DNA of 64,000 nt from Halocafeteria seosinensis (Eukaryota; Sar; Bigyra; Bicosoecida). Each line of letters opens with the position of its first letter. Positions within the stretch are counted from its first letter, which is position 1. Shown piece by piece: positions 57,401 to 64,000 of the stretch. A program made the position numbers and the translations under genes. The stretch lies in NCBI GenBank assembly GCA_001687465.1, contig LVLI01000217.1:62001-126000 (forward strand), given 5' to 3'. The notes under the pieces are model-generated. The model made no database searches, was not told the DNA's origin, and worked only from the letters and a program-made list of their open reading frames with translations.

Positions 57401-60400
57401 TTCCGTTTCGGAAGTTATGCACGTCCAAGCAACATCGGACGCTAAAGCCTCCGCTGCTGTAGCCAAGTTAGAGGGACAGCTGAAAAGGAGACAAGACGAA
57501 CTGAACTCCTTGATAAGAAAGAACAATCAAAGTGACAGGACAATCGAGGCCTTAAAGCGGGAGAGAGACTTTGCGAAGAAGTGCATGGAAGAGATGCAGC
57601 AGTCGTGTGCGAGTACTGAGAGGACAGCTAAGCAGTTTAAAGAAAGCCTAAGAAAAGCCAACGAGGAGGTCGAAAAGCTGAGTCGAAAACTAGAGGATTC
57701 AAGGAAAGCTGAAAATCTCAAACTTCCATATGAGATGTGGAAAGAAGAAACTTCCAAAGTTGTTGCAAGCATTCAAGGTAAAGCGCACCAGAGCACTGAG
57801 AAAATGGTTGGTAAGATACAGTTAGAAGTATTTGGACAGTTTGAGAATAAGATAAAGCAACTGGAGACGGACATGGAGCTTATGAAGATAGCACATCAAC
57901 GAGATATGGACACCAAGGAGGAAGCCATGAGAAAATGGCCCGAGCAGCTTAAAGAGCAGTTGTTGCAACAAAGGTCACAAGAGTATGAACGAAGCTTGGC
58001 CCTCAAACAAGAAGAGCGCAACCGTTCGTTGTCACAGATCCAAAAGAAGAAGATATTACTTGAGAGGAAATTCGAAACGGAAAAAGAAGAAATGAGAATG
58101 AAGCATGAAGAGAGTGTGAAAGCGCAAGAGTGGAAAGTGACTTCCAAATGTCGCGATTACGCTAACCAACGCATTAAGGAAGTGCACCAACGGTTGGAAC
58201 AAGCTTTCCAGCTCAGATCAGAGGCCAATCAAGCCATCTTTTCTAAGGAACGCCACGAATTGATGATACAGATAAAATCCTTACAATCGCAGATAAGCTC
58301 CGCTGAGCCGGCAGATTCTAAGCAACTTTCACCTGACAAACACGCAGTTGAAATAAACAAATATCTCGCTGAAATAAGGGAAACATACTCAAAATCAATG
58401 GAGGAAAAGCGGCATTTTGAAGAAACGAAAATGGCAGAAAAAAGACGGAAAACTTCATTGGATAGTATTTCTCAAGAACTGCGTAAGTCCAGGGCAGATA
58501 TGACAGCAGTCTCGAAGAGGGAGCTACAGACGATTAGAGAGAACTGCAAGTATCTGAAACAAGACTTTGTAAAAGAACAAACAGAAGTCGAACAGCTGAA
58601 AGACATGTTGCGAAAGCTCATGCAGGCACTAAGAGAGTACACGCCAAACAACTTTGAGCGCGACGATTATGGGTCACTAATTATTGAAGAGGGGAAGGAA
58701 GACGAAGATCAAAGTGCTCTAAGAGAAAAATTGCGTCGAGCGAATGAGAAGATACGCCAACTAACGTCAGATGAAAAACACCTCGGGGAACTTAAGAATC
58801 AAGTCAACGCACTCAACACCGCCCTCCATGAGGTTCTGCACAAGATTGAGGCTCAAGTGAAGGAGTCAGGAACTATCGAACACGGAGAAGCGGACTCCAA
58901 GATGTTAAGTATGCGAGATTCAGAACTATACAGCGCGATGAGAGCAGACCTTTTGGAGTGGGTCTCCAAAGTTCTAGAAAGTAACCAGTTTACCGTCGAG
59001 CAAAGCAGTTCCGAAAAGTCTGCAATTATGCCCCTAGTAGTCTATGATGAGGCAGGCAACGTCAACACGCAACTGCTTGACGATGTCGCTCAAGGGCAGC
59101 TTGCAGATATGAAGGATAAGCTAAGCGCTGCTAATGAGAGAATCACACGACTTGATCTAGAGATTAAAAGTTATCAAGATGAGCTCATGAGGGAGCAAAG
59201 TAGCTCTTCGTTAAAGGAGAGTGAACGTGGAAGTAAGACATCGTGCACTCAATGTCAGCAGGAGCGAACCAAGCTTCGAGAATCTGAAGATGAATTGATG
59301 AAGGCTAATGATAAAATAGAACGGTTATTACGCGAAATGGAAGTCCAGAAGTCTGAAAAGCAGCATGAGGCTGAGCGATACGAGCTAACGGTTTCCCGTC
59401 TTAAACAACAACTGATTAGTTTGGAAGCGGAGCAGAAAGACCTTAAAGAAGCCCAAAAAGAAGAATTGGAGAAAGAGCGCAGAGAATACGACAGTAAACT
59501 GTCTAGACTTCGTGCTGAAAGAGACGAAAAGATAGCAGAGTCACAGCAACGGGAGAAAGAGATGCAGCAAGAGTTCGACCGAAGACAGCAAGAAATTTTT
59601 AAGTCTCTTGAGGAAGAAGACAAGCACAACCTTGAGCAGAAGAACCAAATATTGGAACGAATGCGAGCGGATCATGAAAAGCAAATTCAGCGACTAAGAG
59701 AGGAATACGACGACAAGTTTCGGTCTGTTCAGGTGGAGCACAATGACCAAATTGTGCGGCTCATGGAAAAGCATCAAGAAGAGGTTGAAGAACTTCGAGA
59801 CAATATGGCCAAAGAAGCCTCTGAACAACGATCCAAAGAAATAGAAGAGCTACGTTCCTCACTTTCCCAGCGAGAACAGGAGAGAATCGATTCCTTAAGA
59901 GAGCAAGTAGACCAAGAATTTGCTGTGGCCACTGAGGAAGCTCGAGAGGCTCAAGATCAAGCCGTTCAACAGGCCTATGAACAGCATCAAGAAGAACTGA
60001 AGCAGCTTTATGCTGAGCATCAAGACGAAATAAATCGATTGATAGATGACAAAGACCGCGAACTGAGAGCTGCCGAGGCGAAGCACATGGAACAGTTGGC
60101 TGAGACTCGTCGCCACTACGAGAACAGGATAGAGGAACTGCAAGACGAGACTGAGAAAACGATAGAACAAGTCCGAGTACAGAGCCAGGAGGACCAGAAA
60201 AAGGCTATTGAGCGGGCTGTGTCTACTGCCAAACGAAACGCCGAAACCGCCGCGGGAGGTGCTGCAGAAGAATTGACTACCCAACTCCAAGAAATGCAGA
60301 GTGAGAACGACGAACTGCGAAAGGCGAATGACGACCTCGAGAAAGAGCTCAGACGTATAGAGTCCAAGATTGAGGACGACGAAGATCTGTATGCTCACCG

Positions 60401-63111
60401 TGTAAATCAGTTGCGAATGGAATTGGAGGATGCAAGAGCTCATGCATTGAGACATGATCCACGAGACGTGCAAAAACGTCTAGATGACGCTACACGACAG
60501 GCTGAGGAGTATTTATCCAAGGGTCTTAAAGAAGCTAGGGAGCATATGGAAAAAGAGCTAGCTGATCGAACAGAGACGATGCGTAACAGAGCTGCTCGGC
60601 AAAACGACCAGTTTGCAGCCATGAGAGAAGAATGGGTAGAAGAACGAAACTCCCTGAAGCATCAAATTGACGAAGCCCAATCCTTTTCAGAGGAGCTTCA
60701 ACAAGAAATTGAGCGACTTCGTGCCAGCCAACAACAGCATATATCTGACTTACGAGCGCAGCTCCAGTCCTCCCATGAGTCGGAAATCGAAAAGCTGCGT
60801 GAATCGCTGACCCAAAAGCATTCTGAGGAGCTTGAGCGCCACAAAAGGGCCTTCGAAGAAGAAGCCGATGCAAAATTTAGGGAAGCAAAGGACACATGGG
60901 AAGCAGACAAGGCACGAGAAATCGCTACACTGAAATCAAATTACGAAAGACAGATGAGAGAGTTTGAAGAAGAAGCCAACAATGTTAAAAGTGCCGCTTT
61001 AAGATCCTTGGAAGAAAAGCACAAGGATGCCATGGAGAGCGCGTTCAGCCGAGCTCTAGAGGAACGAGAATCCGCCGTAAAGACGGCTATTGAGGAGAAG
61101 CAGACCGCTATTAAGGAGGTAGAGGCTCGGTGTCAGAAGGAGGTTGATGCCGCTAAGGAGGCTGCATCGGATATGCTTGAGAAAATGAAGCAAGAATATG
61201 AAGCCTCGACGAGAGATAAGGAACAAAGGTGGAAACGACAGCAGGACGTAGAAGTTGAGAATGCCATTCGCGAAGCGAAACGTACAGCCGATCAAACCCT
61301 AGCCGAAAGTCAGAGGATTTGGCAACGGCGTTTAGAAGACGTCGTCAATGCGAAGGAGAAAGAAATGGTCGAAGCAGTGATGGATATCCAAAATGAGGCT
61401 AAGATGCTGTCGCAACAACATGCTCAGACAATGGAGGGTTTGCAGATGGAATACGAGGAAAGCAGGACACGGCTATTACAAAGAGCGGATGAACATCTGC
61501 AGGTAACAGTAGATCGGGCTCTGGCGCAAGCAGAAGAAGAAAAATCTTCAGCGTTACAAGCATTCAATGCGGAATGGTCACACCGCCTGAATAAGCGTGA
61601 GGATGAGTTGACGGCTATTCATGAACAGAAAGTGCAAAGCCTGAAAAGCCAATACGCTGATGAAATGGAGTCTGCAATGTCTGCTATGGAACAGCAAAGA
61701 ATCGATGCCATAAATGAGTTTATGAAAGAAGCAAAGGCTGAAAGGGAACGAATGCAGGAATTGACAAAAGAAAAGGTGAAAGAAGCAGTAAAGCAAGCAG
61801 AAGAGAAAGCCAGGCTTCAACTCGAGACTTCTATGCAACAAGCAGAACAAGATAAATTGGCGGCTGTAGATGCTGCTGTAAAGCAAGCAGAGCACCAAAA
61901 GGCCAGAGCTGTTGAAGAGGTGAGAAAACAATGCGCTGAGGAACAAGAGGAGGCCATGGAAGAGCTGCGGGAGGAGAGTGAAAAGTTGCTAGGTTCCATT
62001 GAAGGGGCTATGAACAAACTTCGGGAAGAAAGGGACTTATCGGATGAGGAATGCGCGGAACTGCGGGAGCAATTAGAAGCTCAAGAAGAAATCTCCTACA
62101 AACTAAGGCAACAGGTGGATAATCTTAAGAAATCAGGCGTTCTCCAAGGACTTGTGCTCATGAAAACGATAGCTGCAGGTATTAAGAAAAGATCGCAAAT
62201 TGAACAGAACTTAACAAGAGAGAAAGTGAATGAGCTAAAGGAATTGGAAGATTCGTGGTCGCAGAAATATGCTGAACTCCGTCAACAGTACGAAGAAGAA
62301 GTAAACAAGGTTAATCAGTTTATTGCGATGCAAAATGCGTTATTTGAGACGTTGATGAACTACAAAAAGGAGATGTTACTGGAGCACAAGATTCAGAGCA
62401 GCGTGCTACAAAACGAAATTGCAGATATCTTCGACCGGAAAACGGTAAGTTATGAAGTGTGATGACCTTGGATGCCGGCCTCAAATTATTATTCCTTGTT
62501 GTAAATATCGCAGTCGTTAGAAAAAACTCGTGAGGAGCTTGTCAAGACTATGGGAACGATGGAAGGCCAAGTCCAGCAACTTGAGACCCAAATGCAATCC
62601 TTATTCAGTCAGAGAGTAGTCAAGAACGGAGAAGTCGATACTCAACTAAAACGAAGGAAACAGCAAGTTCAAAAAGATATCGACCATATGCTTGTTAAAG
62701 TAAGAGCGCCGCTCATTTTCTTACCTTGCGTCTGTCTGTCGCTGCAATGTATCACGTTGGATGTGATTACAGATATCCGAACACCACGACAAGATCCAGG
62801 ACGTGAAAGCTCAAATCCAGGAGGCAGATGACGAGCGAACAACGAAGGAAGAGCAACTGAAATATGTTGAAGCTCAACTCGTCAACACGCTTTTGGAACA
62901 ACAGAAGAAGCTTATGTATTGTCTGCAAAGTGTTCAAGTGGATTCGGACAAACAACGTAATGACTATGGAGAAGAAAACCTAGGAGACATCATGCCGCAG
63001 GAGATGAAGGATGTCCTAGCAAGAAATGCAAGTGCTGGTAGAGATGACGAAAGCAAGTATGACGACAGCGATCGAGGAAGTGATTCGGGGGATGGTTATG
63101 TCGTCGAATAA
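54454..63111 (+). CDS. Giant coiled-coil protein (2,704 residues), family unknown
   Basis: Nine exons: 54454-54573, 54638-54751, 54823-54951, 55017-55082, 55144-55254, 55330-57184, 57250-62444, 62514-62699, 62773-63111. All junctions keep frame and introns are about 60-75 nt. The first five exons and the start of the sixth code a folded N-terminal region of about 200 residues (FPIPFTAFIEFEH, MYTGASGALIVKRDETPV, KVSGKYMLKLTSG, THWMKLT). A Ser-rich linker follows to about residue 330, then almost unbroken coiled coil rich in Glu, Lys, Gln and Arg to about residue 2640, and an acidic end (DDESKYDDSDRGSDSG). No motor, SMC or FKBP domain is seen. It lies next to and on the same strand as the LRRCC1-like gene, and a structural cytoskeletal or spindle-pole role is plausible but unproven. 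Confidence 0.7.
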
Positions 63112-63444
63112 ATGTACACACCGAAACACTCACACTAACCGGTGGGCTGCTACAAAGTAGTACAAACGTCCACACACATATCGCATTGCTTTCTTCAACA
63201 GGATATGCATTTAGAGAGGATGTTTATTGTACGTAACCACAGGACCAAATATATATATATGGTATGTCTTAGACAACGTACGGTAGTTGGGCCCGGATTG
63301 TCCGGGCTTCTCGCCAGACACAGACTCTTCTCCGAGCCCTTAACTGACTGAGTAGACGCTCATCTCCCGTATGAATGGTCTTTTTGTGCCGTGCACATTT
63401 ATGTACACTCTGTACAGTATAGTTTGCACGGAGGAGGTACAATT
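63112..63444. other. Intergenic region upstream of uS15m
   Basis: Contains an AT dinucleotide run (about 63250-63261) and the inverted CCGGGC element at 63293-63309. It is probably the promoter of the gene starting at 63445. Nothing else is seen. Confidence 0.5.
63293..63309. repeat. Inverted arms GCCCGGA-TTG-TCCGGGC
   Basis: Perfect 7-bp arms around a 3-base spacer, with the same arm sequence as the palindromes at 30512 and 46972 but in reverse order. Confidence 0.6.
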
Positions 63445-64000
63445 ATGCAGGGAAGAGCGTTGCTTTGCAGCAGGAAAGTGGCCTTCCAGGCTCTGCCACA
63501 CCCGAGTTTTGCAGCATTAAGACCTCCGAGTGTCTTTCGAAACACAACTAGCACTTTCTCTGGTATCAACAGCATCAATAGACCACTGGTTAGGCGTTCG
63601 TTTGCTTCGACGTCCAAACCAGACGACGCCTCCTTTTCCCAACAACCTCAATATGAATACGAAAAGGCCGCCGCCGAGGAGCAATATGAGCAACTGAACC
63701 AATTTGGTCTTTCAAAACATGAACAATCGCTCTTTCGACACGAAGAGGAAGAGCTGCCCTCTTTACCAGACCACGGCTTTCGCTTTTACACCTCTCCTGA
63801 TCAGCTGCAAGATCGGAATGAACCTGTTAAACGAGCTCTAAGTACCCGGACGGCCTCACTGACAGAATATCGTCGTTTTAAGCGCCAGCAAATTATTAAC
63901 AAGTATCGAACTGATATGTTTGATACAGGATCATCCAGAGTACAGGGTAAGTGTTATGTCTGCCTTCTGATGAACTATCTTCGACGTGCTAGTTATACTC
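63445..64000 (+). CDS. Mitochondrial ribosomal protein uS15, 5' part (runs off window)
   Basis: The first exon runs from ATG 63445 to 63946 and ends in a GTAAGT donor; the rest is beyond the window. The N-terminus is rich in Arg, Ser and Ala with few acids (LLCSRKVAFQ, RRSFASTSK), as in a mitochondrial import signal. At the end of the exon, RRFKRQQIINKYRTDMFDTG then SSRVQ matches the start of the uS15 (RpsO) core, whose IIxxxxxxxxDTGSxEVQ signature opens the domain. uS15 binds the central domain of small-subunit rRNA. About 140 residues precede the core, longer than in bacteria and common for mitochondrial homologues. A plastid location is less likely but cannot be excluded. Confidence 0.75.
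   Translation, partial: MQGRALLCSRKVAFQALPHPSFAALRPPSVFRNTTSTFSGINSINRPLVRRSFASTSKPDDASFSQQPQYEYEKAAAEEQYEQLNQFGLSKHEQSLFRHEEEELPSLPDHGFRFYTSPDQLQDRNEPVKRALSTRTASLTEYRRFKRQQIINKYRTDMFDTGSSRVQGKCYVCLLMNYLRRASYT

Noticed and set aside
59895-60473. 192-codon minus-strand frame
   Set aside because: Antisense to the coiled-coil coding exon 57250-62444. Leu/Ser/Phe-rich shadows of this kind recur along Glu/Lys/Gln-rich coils.

Overview
This is a nuclear segment of a gene-dense, intron-containing eukaryote. The proteins are eukaryotic: Rpn9 of the 26S proteasome, a PinX1-type G-patch protein, a REEP/DP1-like ER protein, a KNTC1/Rod-like protein, 4-hydroxyphenylpyruvate dioxygenase, exostosin-type glycosyltransferase and mitochondrial uS15. 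Introns are GT-AG, mostly 55-85 nt, with a few longer ones near 5' ends (236 nt and 310 nt). Genes lie on both strands about every 3-4 kb, with tail-to-tail neighbours sometimes only 11-72 bp apart. Ser/Thr/Pro-rich stalks and Golgi-type glycosyltransferases suit a walled or mucilage-producing alga-like protist. A red-lineage alga is a guess that the sequence does not prove. All exon models were built by eye from splice consensus, reading phase and protein sense.

Layout. 0.2-8.9 kb: two convergent leucine-rich-repeat (LRR) genes. The left one is a single-exon membrane receptor-like protein. The right one (minus strand) is a secreted LRR protein spread over 32 exons, almost every one holding exactly one LRR, with all introns in phase 2. 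8.9-12.4 kb: gene-poor, with decayed repeats. 12.4-15.5 kb: an unknown Ser-rich/coiled-coil protein and an RmlD-like NAD(P)-dependent reductase, tail to tail. 16.6-21.4 kb: a large nuclear-type protein with a degenerate INO80/SWR1-like ATPase segment and a C-terminal MCRS1-like FHA domain. 21.5-30.3 kb: a 2,893-residue KNTC1/Rod-like protein. 30.8-33.1 kb: a membrane-anchored TPR plus JmjC protein. 33.8-37.9 kb: a multi-pass membrane protein, a small nuclear-type protein and a possible Atg14/UVRAG-like protein. 38.4-40.0 kb: HPPD, whose start codon forms its own exon end. 40.0-45.8 kb: a divergent pair of glycosyltransferase genes, one a GT47-GT34 fusion and the other a GT34-like type II membrane protein. 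45.8-50.4 kb: PinX1-like, Rpn9 and REEP-like genes. 50.7-63.1 kb: two long coiled-coil proteins, one resembling centrosomal LRRCC1. 63.4 kb to the end: the 5' part of mitochondrial ribosomal uS15.

Themes. Cell-surface recognition (LRR pair), extracellular glycan synthesis (glycosyltransferase pair), and chromosome, spindle or cytoskeletal functions (INO80-like, KNTC1-like and the coiled-coil proteins). The most unusual features are the 29-cassette symmetric LRR exon array, the apparently dead INO80-like/FHA protein and the GT47-GT34 fusion.
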